Assembly (NCBI RefSeq): GCF_902635505.1
Contig: NC_045430.1
Coordinates: 2,048,677-2,112,676 of the forward strand
Direction of reading: 5' to 3'
DNA: 64,000 nt
From: Sarcophilus harrisii
Taxonomy: Eukaryota > Chordata > Mammalia > Dasyuromorphia > Dasyuridae
Position numbers and translations under genes: made by a program. Below the pieces are notes generated by a model. It was not told the DNA's origin. It ran no database searches and saw nothing but the letters and a program-made list of their open reading frames with translations. This document shows positions 36,301-45,053 of the stretch, piece after piece (within the stretch, counting starts at the first letter, position 1; each line of letters begins with the position of its first letter).

Positions 36301-36897
36301 TTTTTTACCCAAGGCCGCTTATGGAAGGAGGAGGGCGGAGTGTTTGCTCCCAAGAAGGTTTCGGAAGCAGGAAGGAGCTCGGTTAGAGATCCCCGCTCCG
36401 TCCATCCATCCATTCTCCATCTGGCCATCTGGCCACCCCCCCCTTCAACTCCTGCTTAAGGAGCGCGCTCATGTCTGAGGCGGCCATCCCGACCCCGACG
36501 CCCGAGAGGCAAAGCACTGTGGGGCAGCAGCAAAGCCGGGACCCAGGATGCCGCGCTCCGGGCCAGCGCACGGCGCCAGCTCCGAGTGTTAGGATGTGAG
36601 CCCGGACACGATCCCGGGCCGCGCCGAGGCCGTTTCTTCTCCGTAAAACACACTCGGAGGTCCCGGCTCTGATCCCCGGCCCCAGAGCAAGCTCCCGGGC
36701 CGGCAGAGCCGCAGCAGCAGCCCCCCGCGGCCGGGCCGGGCCCCGGGGTGGCGGACAAGCCCTTACCTGTTCCAGGTGGCGTTGGAGCAGGCCTGGCGCT
36801 GCTGGGCTCCTCGCTCATCCAAGGCTGCCTGCTCTCTCTTGCCCAGATCACTGAGGCTGGGTGAACTCATGAACTTCAACCTGCGGAGAGTCCTCAT
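14661..36897 (-). CDS. PRR5: PRR5 (Protor-1), mTORC2 subunit, eight coding exons
   Basis: PRR5 binds Rictor in the cytoplasmic mTOR complex 2, which phosphorylates AKT, SGK and PKC. In transcript order the coding exons are 36897-36767, 31144-31064, 26321-26273, 24824-24767, 19196-19105, 18773-18633, 16637-16499 and 15154-14661: 131+81+49+58+92+141+139+494 = 1185 bases, 394 residues plus stop. All introns are GT-AG and every phase closes. Residues about 45-215 form the conserved HbrB-like region. The C-terminal exon is disordered, Ser/Gly/Pro-rich and ends with the conserved block SSPENLVDQILESMDSDSEG and the terminus GGRQSVV. The start is the first ATG in its frame, with A at -3, and gives the human-like N terminus MRTLRRLKF. 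Human PRR5 is about 388 residues. No damage is seen. The paralogue PRR5L is excluded by this C terminus. Confidence 0.96.
15155..16498 (-). repeat. PRR5 intron 7, mostly a polypyrimidine minisatellite
   Basis: From about 15287 to 16420 the plus strand is almost pure C and T (the transcript is pure purine). Within it, a unit of about 126-141 bases recurs; the landmark 'catttcttcctccctgcctc' or a close variant begins near 15593, 15721, 15847, 15980, 16107, 16239 and 16380. Long open frames here are compositional. Only about 130 bases next to exon 8 and 80 next to exon 7 are of ordinary composition. Confidence 0.88.
16499..16637 (-). CDS. PRR5: PRR5 coding exon 7 (residues 185-231)
   Basis: 139 bases, acceptor TCTCAG, donor TTGG|GTAAGT, phase 0 in and 1 out. 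It encodes GVHESKGITEDYLKLEALIQ, then KVVSPYLGTYGL and FTHSSCIL, the end of the conserved domain. This penultimate exon is the expected donor for PRR5-ARHGAP8 read-through splicing, and its phase fits the ARHGAP8 exon at 212. Confidence 0.95.
16638..18632 (-). other. PRR5: PRR5 intron 6
   Basis: Noncoding. A MIR-type remnant (minus) lies at about 17690-17800 with a 'gaaactgaggct' core. The rest looks single-copy and GC-moderate. No exon signals with coding support. Confidence 0.6.
18633..18773 (-). CDS. PRR5: PRR5 coding exon 6 (residues 138-184)
   Basis: 141 bases, exactly 47 codons, phase 0 both sides, so skipping would keep frame. It encodes GKEPSVRQLALLHFRN, then ITLNIKLEDALSRSRAR, then IPPSIVQMLLVLQ, within the HbrB-like region. 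The intron to exon 5 is only 331 bases. Confidence 0.95.
19105..19196 (-). CDS. PRR5: PRR5 coding exon 5 (residues 107-137)
   Basis: 92 bases, acceptor TTCTAG, donor TCAG|GTGAAT (the weakest donor of the gene), phase 1 in and 0 out. It encodes QKLLDSLAETWDFFFGDVLP then TLQAIFYPVQ; Gly and Thr replace human Ser and Met at two positions. Confidence 0.95.
20566..20725 (+). repeat. Short GGCAGA-type minisatellite
   Basis: Irregular 15-18 base units of the form 'atggcagagacagcaggggt' repeat about nine times on the plus strand. Unit lengths are multiples of three, so the plus strand shows an open MAE/MAA-rich frame; I regard that as an artefact. Confidence 0.75.
22400..22650 (-). repeat. tRNA-CORE SINE (MAR1/MIR type), minus orientation
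   Basis: In reverse order: 'tttatcccatttacaggtga', 'gacttgctcaaggccgca', 'aggcaggatttgaattcaga', then 'caacactctatggaccgag', which is the tRNA-like head reversed, ending at 'agctgctcc'. Confidence 0.65.
22700..23370. repeat. AT-rich tandem array
   Basis: Strings such as 'gatgtgctaatat' recur near 22832, 22971, 23250 and 23351, separated by variants of 'aataggatagaatgtaatat' and 'ataatgtaatacagtgtgat'. The larger repeat is roughly 100-280 bases with much internal short-period repetition. Tyr/Ile-rich open frames on the minus strand are compositional. Confidence 0.75.
24166..24329 (+). mobile_element. tRNA-derived marsupial SINE (WSINE1-type) with target-site duplication
   Basis: The head 'gggcagctaggtggtgcagt' and box-B-like 'gttcaaatctggcc' mark a tRNA-derived Pol III SINE, followed by 'tgatcctcggcaagtcactt' and 'aaccccaattgcttcagc' and then about 28 A. 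'agaatcatgg' occurs at 24148-24157 and again at 24329-24338, a 10-base target duplication. The long intact tail and duplication suggest a fairly recent insertion. I know this element type from Australian marsupials. Confidence 0.85.
24767..24824 (-). CDS. PRR5: PRR5 coding exon 4 (residues 88-107)
   Basis: 58 bases, acceptor TTTCAG, donor GAAG|GTAAGC, phase 0 in and phase 1 out. It encodes NQLLTKGMVILRDKIRFYE, matching human PRR5. Confidence 0.95.
25677..25839 (-). repeat. 32-33 bp minisatellite, about five copies, SINE-tail derived
   Basis: Copies start at 25681, 25714, 25747, 25779 and 25811, each beginning 'caggggatgtcagagctggg' (the last diverged) and ending 'cttagaa'. Read on the other strand the unit matches the 'ggtcccttccagctct' tail of a marsupial SINE, so the array looks like an expanded SINE 3' end. 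Confidence 0.85.
25940..26180 (+). repeat. MAR1/MIR-type CORE-SINE, plus orientation
   Basis: In order: 'gcattgaacctggagtcaaa', 'cttgtgactcctggcaaatc', 'gcctcagtttcttcatctgt', 'aaaatgagg', then 'tctgtaaagccccctgg'. This is the usual tRNA head to CORE order. Confidence 0.65.
26273..26321 (-). CDS. PRR5: PRR5 coding exon 3 (residues 71-87)
   Basis: A 49-base exon with acceptor CACAG and donor CCAG|GTGAGT, leaving in phase 0. It encodes RQLLKTELGSFFTEYLQ, identical to human PRR5 over this stretch as I recall it. Confidence 0.95.
28580..28985 (+). mobile_element. L2 (CR1-clade LINE) ORF fragment, reverse transcriptase region
   Basis: The plus strand retains 'aaagtcaccagagatctctt' and then a frame reading MLLDEATAFDALLDD, the decayed counterpart of the L2 reverse transcriptase motif LLDLSAAFDTVDH. 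The copy is truncated at both ends and heavily diverged. Confidence 0.7.
29290..29425 (-). repeat. MAR1-type SINE, minus orientation
   Basis: Contains 'ggggttttcttggctaaact', 'actggagtggttggccac' and 'ttattttacagaggagaaaa', matching the same block seen at 7690-7890. Confidence 0.6.
29430..29575 (-). repeat. About 33-bp tandem array, four diverged copies
   Basis: Units of the type 'aggaaatgtcagggct' + 'ggggtcttagaa' repeat about four times directly behind the MAR1 SINE at 29290-29425. It is the same unit family as 25677-25839. Confidence 0.7.
31064..31144 (-). CDS. PRR5: PRR5 coding exon 2 (residues 44-71)
   Basis: 81 bases between acceptor CCCCAG (AG at 31146-31145) and donor CAG|GTGAGT (GT at 31063-31062), entering and leaving in phase 2. 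It encodes the start of the HbrB-like region, SIHNGVIAVFQKKGLPEHQL then FHLNEGV, against human SIHNGVIAVFQRKGLPDQEL. Confidence 0.95.
31145..36766 (-). other. PRR5: PRR5 intron 1 of the coding part
   Basis: Noncoding, 5.6 kb. A MIR-type composite lies at about 32590-32785 (minus), a tandem duplication at 32873-33146, and MIR pieces (plus) at about 34255-34400 and 35050-35150. The sequence rises in GC towards the CpG island at 36.45 kb. No exon is supported. Confidence 0.55.
32873..33146. repeat. Tandem duplication, two copies of about 137 bp
   Basis: The block starting 'gcctcccagacgaccctctc' at 32873 is repeated from 33009 as 'gcctcccacatgaccctctc'. Both copies run through 'agctccttctag', 'cagcccagct', 'gtcagccttggga' and 'ggaggcagg'. 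The copies differ at many positions, so the duplication is not recent. Confidence 0.8.
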
Positions 36898-37350
36898 GGT
36901 CAGCCCTGTGGGGGTGGGTGGGGAGGGTCTCCACCCCCACGGGCCGCGACGGCTGCCGAGCGAGCGCCGCTTCGGCGGCTCCGGCTCCGCGAGGAAGCCG
37001 CAGACGGAGAGGCAGAGACCGGGGGAGACCCGAGAGAGGACAAAGGGAGAGGCCGAGCGAGGGAGCGCTCCGCCCGGCCTCCGCGGAGACTGCAGCCTCT
37101 GCCCGCGGGCAGAAAGCAAACTTTGAAGCGGCCCCGCGCGCACGTCACAGGCGGAGGTTAATCATTTCTTTTGCGCGCGCGCGCACACACACTCACTCTC
37201 TCACACACACAGGAATGATAGTGTGGCCTTCCTTCTGGCCCCCGAGGCAGAGGCCCAGCGGGGGCCGGGCGGGGCCGGGCGGGGCAGGGCGGGCTGGGGC
37301 GGGGCTGCCCGAGGACCTAGCTCGCTGGGAGCCCCGCGTTCCGGGTCCGT
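36450..37350 (-). promoter_or_regulatory. PRR5: CpG island over the PRR5 ATG exon, candidate promoter
   Basis: Dense CpG and GC over about 0.9 kb spans the ATG exon and its upstream side. A cluster of GC boxes (GGGCGGGGC type) lies at 37260-37305 and an alternating purine/pyrimidine GCGC/CACA run at 37172-37210. No TATA box is seen. It would give transcripts starting just upstream of the ATG exon, alternative to the distal first exon at 58.9 kb. Confidence 0.55.
36767..36897 (-). CDS. PRR5: PRR5 coding exon 1 (residues 1-43 and part of 44)
   Basis: ATG is at 36897-36895 and the exon ends AACAG|GTAAGG (GT at 36766-36765), phase 2. It encodes MRTLRRLKFMSSPSLSDLGK and then a stretch ending SNATWN, close to human. 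The 5' side has a good acceptor (polypyrimidine, then CACAG|GGCTGACC before the ATG), so a spliced exon would be 36767-36905 with 8 untranslated bases. Unspliced transcripts from the surrounding CpG island are also possible. The frame stays open upstream to 37143 but has no ATG there. Confidence 0.95.
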
Positions 37351-39412
37351 CCCCCACCCCCCAGCATTTCAGGCAGCTCCACCCCTGCTCCCCCTCCCTG
37401 CCTGCAGCTGTCACCCCGAGGCTCCTCCCTCCAGCCTCGCCAGCTGTGGCCGCACCCGGAAACCGGCAGCCCCTTAGCACACTTGGGCACTGGAGAGTGA
37501 ACCCAGACCCGCACCTCCCCCCTCCCCCGCTCGCGAACGCACTTGCGTCGGCACATGGAGAGAGAGTGCGCTCCGGGACGCGCCCGGCGGCACGTAAGGG
37601 GCCCCCACGGTCCCGACAGAGCGCATTCGGAGGCAAACGCAGAGAAGGACCCTACGCCAGGCACACACAGTCCTCACACACACACATCCCAGACGCACCT
37701 CCCCCCACACAACACACACATAACCCAGGCACACACGCGGCCGGGGACACCACCAACTTGGACCCCCAACCCTGGCCGCACTCGGTCCAGGAGTCCCAAA
37801 GCTGTGTGTGCACAAACTGCCCAGAGCAACACGCCTCTGGGGGCCCAGCTGTTAGACCAGGGCTTCTGACCTGGGGCTGAGGTCTTCAAGGCCTCGGGCA
37901 GAGACAAGGCAAGCCCATCAGTCGCCAGCCTCGGCACTTGGGGCCGAGCCATTTGGTCCCTCCCTCGGACCGGCAGTGGGATGGCCAGGACTAGCCCTAG
38001 CTCAGCCTCCTGCTCCCACCCCATGGAGATGCCCCTGGCCCTGGGCCACAGAAAGAAGGGAAGGACGCGGGATTTTCTGTCCTGGGAATTCCTTATTCCA
38101 AAAGGCACAGCTCCAACACTGAACCGCCCTTCCCCCCACGCTCCAAGGGCCCAGGGGACATTCAGAAGTGACCCGGAGGCAGCCAGGCTTTCCCTGATCT
38201 CCCACAGGGAGCCCACGGCCCTCCGTGCCCCAGCCAGGGTGCCCAGAAATCAGTGTGGGCAGAGTGCAGAGCTTTGCAGTACAGCTTCTCAGGAAACAGA
38301 ACTTAAAGCACACTCAGGGATCCTGAGCCCAGCCCTCTACTACAGAAAGGGGACAGGATTGGACGATCATCCCAGTGAGATTTAACCCAGACTCCATATG
38401 CAGGGAGCCTGAGGCTGTCTGGGCCCACGCCCATGGGTGGGGGCGACAATGAGGAGGACGCCCCAGGCCAGGGAGCCTGAGAGCTTAGGCTGAGTCCCGG
38501 GCCATGGGGAAGTTAGGGGAGGACCCCAGAGGAAAAGCCAGGTGGCTGGCCATCCGGGGCAAGGCACCCTGAGCTCCCGACCCCCAGCCTCAGGCCATCC
38601 CCACCCTGCCGACCTTACTGAGCTGCCCACCTCTTGGAAGCTGCAGCCCCCTTCCCCACAGCTGCCATGCTGGCCCCAAGTCAGGCCCCAAGTCCCGAAG
38701 GCAGCTCCGGCTTCATTATTAAAGGAGGCTTTTCAGAGCTTTGGCCCAGGTTCTGCTCCAGGCTCACCTGCTCTCCCAGGCTGCCCCGGGGCTCGAGCCC
38801 AAGACGCTGTTCATGGTTTGATTCAGCTCATAGGCCTCTTAGGTTCAGGGAACAGCCAGGGATTGATCAGGTGCCCGGAGACGGGCCTTGGCCGGGAGCT
38901 GGTCACATGCCCCCCTTCATCCGGAGTCAGCAGTGATCACTGGGGAAGAAAGTCGTTTCCCCGGGCCCTTGCCAGGTCCCGGCTCAGCTGGACAGAGCGG
39001 GGGAGGGCCGAAATCAGGAAATGAGGCTGGACTTGTAAGCTCCAGGCAGGCGGAGGGCAAGTCCAGCTTCCCAGCCCATTTAGTGGACAAAGGTCAGCTG
39101 ACTGGAGCTCAGGGCCCAGAGGCCAAATCCCAGCTCTGACCATCACGCACCGGGCCACCCTTCTGGAGGCCTCAGTGCCCGCCTCCTGCAATACCCAGGA
39201 GCGCCAGCTTCCCCACCACAGGGCCCAACCAGGGGGTCTCACATCCCAACCAGGGGAGCAATGGCCACCAGCCCCTTCTCACTACTGGCTGCGTGGTCGT
39301 GGGCATGGACTCGGCCTGCCCGTTTCTGAAGGTCCACAAAGCTAAAACAGCTGAGCAGAAACCAGATCTGTGGGGAGGTCAGACTCCAATCGGGTCAGGT
39401 GAAATCCAAAGG

Positions 39413-39505
39413 AGCTTAGAGCATGGATTGTCAGGGTGGGAGAGGTTTTAGAACGGGGGAAAACAAAGCTAGGAGGGGGCTTAGAACAGGGAAGGCCAGG
39501 GCTGG
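39413..39505 (-). repeat. About 33-bp array, roughly 2.5 copies
   Basis: Diverged copies of the 'cttagaacagggaaggccag' type unit, the same family as 25677-25839. Confidence 0.55.
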
Positions 39506-41199
39506 AGGAGGGCTTGTTATTTATCTGATTATCAGTGGCACAGGACTAGAACACCACATGCCTTGTCCCTCAGCCCTGTTCTCTTGTCACTGTGCCCCAG
39601 CCCAACTAGAGCCTCCTGAAGCTGCCTGGACCACCCTCCCTTCTAGTGCCAGGGCGAGGCTGCCCAGTTCCTGGACATTCACAGCCCTTGGCATGAGGGC
39701 TCAGTGCTCTTTCAGCAGCCTTAGAATAGAGAAGATGCAGGAGTTCCCAGGCCCCCCCCCAAACTCGGGCCCCAGAGATCCTGGTCCCATGCCACCCCCT
39801 GTTCCTGGCTCCAAGTAGTTAGAAGGCCTCTGGTCAACACACAGGGCAAAACTTACTACCTTCACCTGGCAGCTAAGGAGTCTGGGGCTCAAACCAACCC
39901 CATCCTGGCTTTGGGTTCTGGCTGTCCCTTCTCCCTCCGTCTATGGGACCTCCAACCAGCTGGTTTGGGGCATCGGAGACCTGGGCGTTATCTCTGACCC
40001 TCACTCCTTCACCCGGGCAGGCAGAACATCAGTGGGTCCTGTTACCTCTTCAGGCCAGTTCCATCTCAGCATCCTTCACTTCCCCCTCGCCTCGCGGCGC
40101 GGCTCAGGTGAGGGAGGCTCTTGCTCAGCTCCAAGGACTTCCATCTGCATTGGAAGGATGGCGCCTTCAAGCCTGGTTCTCTCTTCACTGTTTGGATCTT
40201 TGGCCTGCGTGCCCTGGCTGCCCTATGCCCCTGGGGTCTGTCTGCCCAACAGCCGACCCTTTGGATGCCCTGTAGGCAGCTCCGCAGCCTGCTGAGAGCT
40301 CCCCTTTGGGAACTTTTTCTGCTCTGGCCGAGGGAACCAGAGACCTTTCAGGGAGGAAGAGGCCCGTGGAGTGACCGCGTTTCCCCCTCTCTGACTCCGT
40401 CCCTGTCTCCTCACTAAGACATCGGGGCAGGGGAGAAAGAATCAGGACCGGAACCAGAGCGGAGCTCCAAATCCCACTCTAGAGCAGGTTTGACCTAGGA
40501 CAAATCCCTTCCTTTTCCTCATCACAGCTCCATTGTCTGCAAAACATGGGGCAGGGTGGGATTGGATGACCTTGGTGGTCCCTTTTGTGCCTATGGACCG
40601 GGAACCGAGAGACCTTGGTGCAAAAATCCTGACTGTCCCTGCTTGGGCAACTTTGGGCAAGCCCCATCCCTGAAGAGATGCTGATGGAGGCCAGGCCAAG
40701 GGTGGTCCCGGGGTCCCCTGCCTTGTTTAGGGAGCAGCACCCCGGCCACAGGTCAGTCATCAGCAGTGTTGTCATTAGGAATGTTTCCAGCACTTTTCTC
40801 ACAGGATCTCGTCGGGGAGGTAGGGAGATCGAGGCTCATTATCTCAGGCTGGGGGTCCCTGCTTCTCTCCATTAGGTGCAGGGAAGCACAGACTGGCTGA
40901 GAACCTCCAGGGTAGGACTAATCTGGCCAGTCAGTACACTCCCTGTCCCTACCTGCAATCTGTCCTCCAACCAGACTGACTTCTTAGTTCCAGCTCCCAG
41001 TCTTTGTATTGGCCAGCCTTCATGTCTGGGCTGCACGGCCCTCCCCACGTCCACACCAGCTGCCTAGAATCCAAGCCCTCTTTTCTTTCAAGACTTCTGA
41101 TCTCCCTCCCCCTTCTCTCCCCCTCCCAAACTCTTGGGCATTCACACTTTGCATATATTTGTATAAATGTATTTCTTCTCCCGCTTTTAGCACTGGATG

Positions 41200-41620
41200 G
41201 ATGGAGTGATAGATGGACAGATAGAAAAATAGAAAGATGAATGGATGGGTGAACTGACAGAAGGATGGATGGAAAAATGGAAAGATGAATGAATGGATGA
41301 ATGAATAAATGGATGGCTAGATGGGTGGACTGACAGGTGGATGGACAGACGGAAAGATGGATAGAAGGATGGATGGACAGATGGACAGATAATAAATGGA
41401 TGGATACATGGACAGATGGAAAGACAAATGAATGGATGGACAGATGGAAAGATGAATAAATGGATGATGGATAAATGGTCGGATGGATGGAAAAATGGAC
41501 AGATGGACAGATGAATGTATGTATGGAGGATGAATGGATGGAAAGATGAATAGAGGGATTCCTGAATGGATGGACCTCCAAGGAATGGACAGACAGATGG
41601 ATGGGTGGGTGGGCATGCGA
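41200..41620 (+). repeat. Degenerate (GGAT/GATG)n tetranucleotide array
   Basis: About 420 bases of 'atggatgg', 'aaagatgaatgg' and 'atggacagatgg' variants. Tetramers are mixed into 8-16 base higher units. His/Ser/Ile-rich open frames on the minus strand are compositional. Confidence 0.9.
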
Positions 41621-43349
41621 GTGGGTGGGAAAGATGACCTTCAAGGTCTTTTCTACACTTAAGGATTCTATCTCTCTATGAGTCAGAGATTCCCTAAGGG
41701 ATTAATATTCTATTAGTTTGAGTCTAAGGTTCTGTGAGTATAAGACTCAAACGTTTTCTGAGCCAGAGACAGTAATGATTTTGATATTCTATGAACGTGA
41801 GACTGAAAAGTAGTAAAATTCTAAGACTCGAATCCTCCATGCATCAAGATTCTGAGATTTTGTATAAGACAAAGAGTCGGGGGAGCTGAGATTCTCTGAG
41901 CCGATGATTCAATGACTGTTTGGAGGGAGGGAAAAATAGTTCTCCAAAGACCTTCACTAAGAACGTTGATTCTGCCAGACTCAGACTCAGTTCATGTGTC
42001 TCCATTGAAACCAGCTGTGATCCTGGTTTCCTACGAGAGCCTGCCTGCTTCAGGGGGATAAAGGCTGTCACTTTGAGTCACTTGATGAGTTCAGGTTCTG
42101 AAGAACTGGAGGGTGTGTGTGTGTGTGTAACCTTCAATTCAGCTCATCTCAAAGGCAGATGACAAAAAAAGTCGGGGGAAAAAAGGTGTTAAAATGCAGT
42201 GGGATTTCAGAGTGAGCAGCAGTGAGCTGTGCTTGGCCGATCGCAGGCAGCTGCTCCCCATCTGTGGTTTATAGACATTTGCAATCTGCCCTCTAGAACG
42301 CCCCATGCCTATTCATCTTGCTCCCCGGGGGCTTCCCCACTCCAGGGAAGAAGAGTTCACCACAAAGCATGATGTCTGTGTTCTCTGGCTGGGGATTTAA
42401 GGAGGTGACTTAGACCAGCTTTGCTGTCTCTTATCAGCCCAATTTGTTACCCTCCGGGTCCCTTTGAAGTGACAAAGATAGGAGATCAGGCAGAGGCTTA
42501 AAGCTAACCTAACATACAGATGAAGTGGCCTGGGAGGGCGATAGGCAGAAAGACGGACGGGGTGGGGGAGAGAAGGCGCAAACTCTCCTGGATTCGGAGA
42601 GTGGGTGAGAAAGCCTTGGCTCACACCCACGCCGTCCCGTCTCAGATTTCGTCCAAGGTTCGGGTAGAGAGTAGCCTTGGAGAATGTGACCTTCTGGGTT
42701 TATAGAAGAGGAACCCAGGGCACAAAGGGCTCCTAAGGCAGGAACATCCTCGTCTGTAACGGGTCCTGCTTCGTACCGAGAAACTTAAATAAGACCAGGG
42801 AGGTGGCCAATTTTTGTGGGGATGGTGATGACGGTAATGGTAGTCATGGTGGTGGTGGTGGTGGATGGTGTGATGATGACGATGATGGGGGGATGGGATG
42901 ATGATGGAGTGAGGGGTGACAATAGTAACAATAACTCACACCAAAGCATTTCCCAGTACTTCCTTCTCCTCTCTAAATCCCTCTTTCCCAGGCTCACCTT
43001 CTCTGTAAAATGGGGCCATTAAATGCTCTTCTCTTTCAGGTCCCTCTCAGTGCTGACATTTGGTCCAAGGCCCCGAAGAGCCTCCATGCGCTAAGTCCTA
43101 AGGTGTCTCCTCACCTCCCCCCAAACCTGACATTCCCTGTTCTCAGATCTCCCCCAGAGCGGACAGTCTGTGTTCCCATTTAAGACGGCAAAGCCCCACA
43201 ATGCGACTGCTTATTTTCCTCCCTCCTCGTGTCATTAGAATCTTCAAGGAAAGCTGTTCTTGCCCTGGGACATCTCTGTGTATTTAATTTACAGATCAAG
43301 CAGTTCTTCCCAGAGGATCTACACACCAGAGACCATGTGCACACGTGTG

Positions 43350-43530
43350 CGCGCAAACACACACACACACACTCACACACACTCACTTACACATACTCAA
43401 ACACTCACACACACACACACTTACACATTCTCACACAAACACACTCACAAACACACACACACTCACTCACACATATACTCACACACACAGACACACACAC
43501 ACACTCACTCACACTCACACACGTCTCTTT
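43350..43530 (+). repeat. CA/CACT-rich simple repeat
   Basis: An interrupted (CA)n tract with recurrent 'cactcacaca' and 'cacacactca' blocks. Confidence 0.9.
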
Positions 43531-44965
43531 TTCGGGTATAGGACCACTATGGTGGTCAGTTAGGTTCAGAGCAAGGGGCAAAGGGGTGTCCGATGCTGCC
43601 GGGGATGGCCAGCTCTAGGCGTGTGCAGCCAAGCTGACCAGTGAGCCCGAGGGAGCTTCTTAGAGATTACTTCCTTTGTGGGTCACCAGCTGCTCTCAGG
43701 ATCCCTCAGTGTTCTGAAAGGAACTTCTCCTCTAATCGGGCCCCCAGGACCCCTTCTGGGACCCTCCCACCCCTCCTGATAACGTCTTCATCTTCCCTGT
43801 GACCAGAGCTCGGCATCATTTCTGGCCCCTCCCTCTCCCTCATCCCCCGCACCCAATCAGCTGCCCAATCCTATCCCCATCACATGGGATGCAACTTAAA
43901 GTCTGGGAGCGTTCAGTTGGGCTTCTGTGCAGGGCTCACCTACAATGGAGGAAGGGAGAGACTGAGGCTACCTGCAGTCGGGTCCTTTAATTTTAGGTCT
44001 AGCGGCCCCCTCCCCATTCCCCTCCCCCACATGATCATGCTATGCAGACCCTTTTGCCCCGACACTTAACCATTTCCTAACTCCTGTTCTGGTCGCTTTC
44101 TTGACCATCTGTCCTTGACTCCGGACTATTTTCTCGAGATACGCCACTCTCTCAGAGACCTTCCGTAGCTCCCTATTGCTCAGAGCCCAAAACAGATATC
44201 TCGCACGGGCAGACGCCTCCTCCTCTATTGAGCTCCAGCCCCACCCCTATCTTTCTAGCCTTTCCCCCAGCTCCAGGCCCTGCGGGACTTGCTGCCCCTC
44301 CCGCGTTAGCCTGGAGAAATCAGTAAGAGATACCCCGTCAGCTGTGAGTAAGTGAAAGCTTCCACCCCCCCCCCGCTTTCCCTGGAGCCCCTCCCGACGC
44401 AGGACGCATCGCGGCCCCTCGGGGATTGGTTGCAGGCGGCAAACCTCACGTCCACGACGCCCGGGGGCCACGGAGGAAGGGCTAACACCCGGGCGGCCCC
44501 GGGGCAGAGAGGCTGCGAAGGAGGAAAGCCGAGACAGGGAGCGCTTCCAAGAGATCAGCCGAAGCTCCTCGGCGAGGCTGCCCACCCAGCTCCCCGTCAG
44601 TTACCGAGCCCCACCGGGGTTTCCTCAACCATAAAGTGAGATCTAGCTTTGATTTTCTCCTATCTTCCAGTCACAGAACCTCCTGTGTAGGTAAGCTTCA
44701 GTCTCCTCATCTGTAAAATGGGTAACTAAGCATATCATGTCTGATGTCACAGGTTGTGGTAAACAAAGGGAGACTAGAGTACCCAAACTCTGGATCCTAG
44801 AAGGAGCTCCCGTGGGAAGCAGGCGGCCAACCTGGGGCTAGAGCCCTGCCCACCGGGCTGCCAGTCCTCGCTCTCATGCCGGGCCCTGTCCCGACCCAGG
44901 GTCCCAGCACATCCTCTGTGAGAGCCACCTGAGGGGCAGGGGAGCCCAAGGGCCGCTGGACTTAC

Positions 44966-45053
44966 CTGCTCAGAGGCTGGAGGAGGCTGGCGGAATCTTG
45001 GGCAAGGGGAGCCTGAGAGGGTTCAACCACACTTACTGAGGCTCACGTTGGCC
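44966..45053 (-). other. PRR5: Candidate noncoding 5' exon of PRR5
   Basis: On the minus strand an 88-base segment is framed by an excellent acceptor (CTTTCCTTCCCCTGCAG, AG at 45055-45054) and an excellent donor (GAGCAG|GTAAGT, GT at 44965-44964). It contains no ATG, as expected for a 5' UTR exon between the distal first exon and the ATG exon. A second in-exon donor (CTCA|GTAAGTG) lies near 45034. The evidence is splice-site quality only. Confidence 0.35.

Larger units (their letters stand above)
37351..44965 (-). other. PRR5: PRR5 5' intron, proximal part
   Basis: Noncoding. CA-rich patches occur at 37670-37735. A short 33-base-type array lies at 39413-39505 and a MIR piece (plus) at about 40470-40590. 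L2/CR1-like plus-strand remnants are possible at about 40900-41170 and 44020-44250. A GGAT array (41200-41620), a GGT/GAT-rich patch (42830-42905) and a CA-rich array (43350-43530) follow. A small CpG-rich block at 44380-44560 could be another weak promoter. Confidence 0.5.

Noticed and set aside
36898-37143. N-terminal extension of PRR5 (frame open for about 82 codons upstream of MRTLRR)
   Set aside because: No ATG in this stretch; the only 'start' is GTG at 37143. Human PRR5 begins at the MRTLRR methionine, and the open frame reflects high GC.
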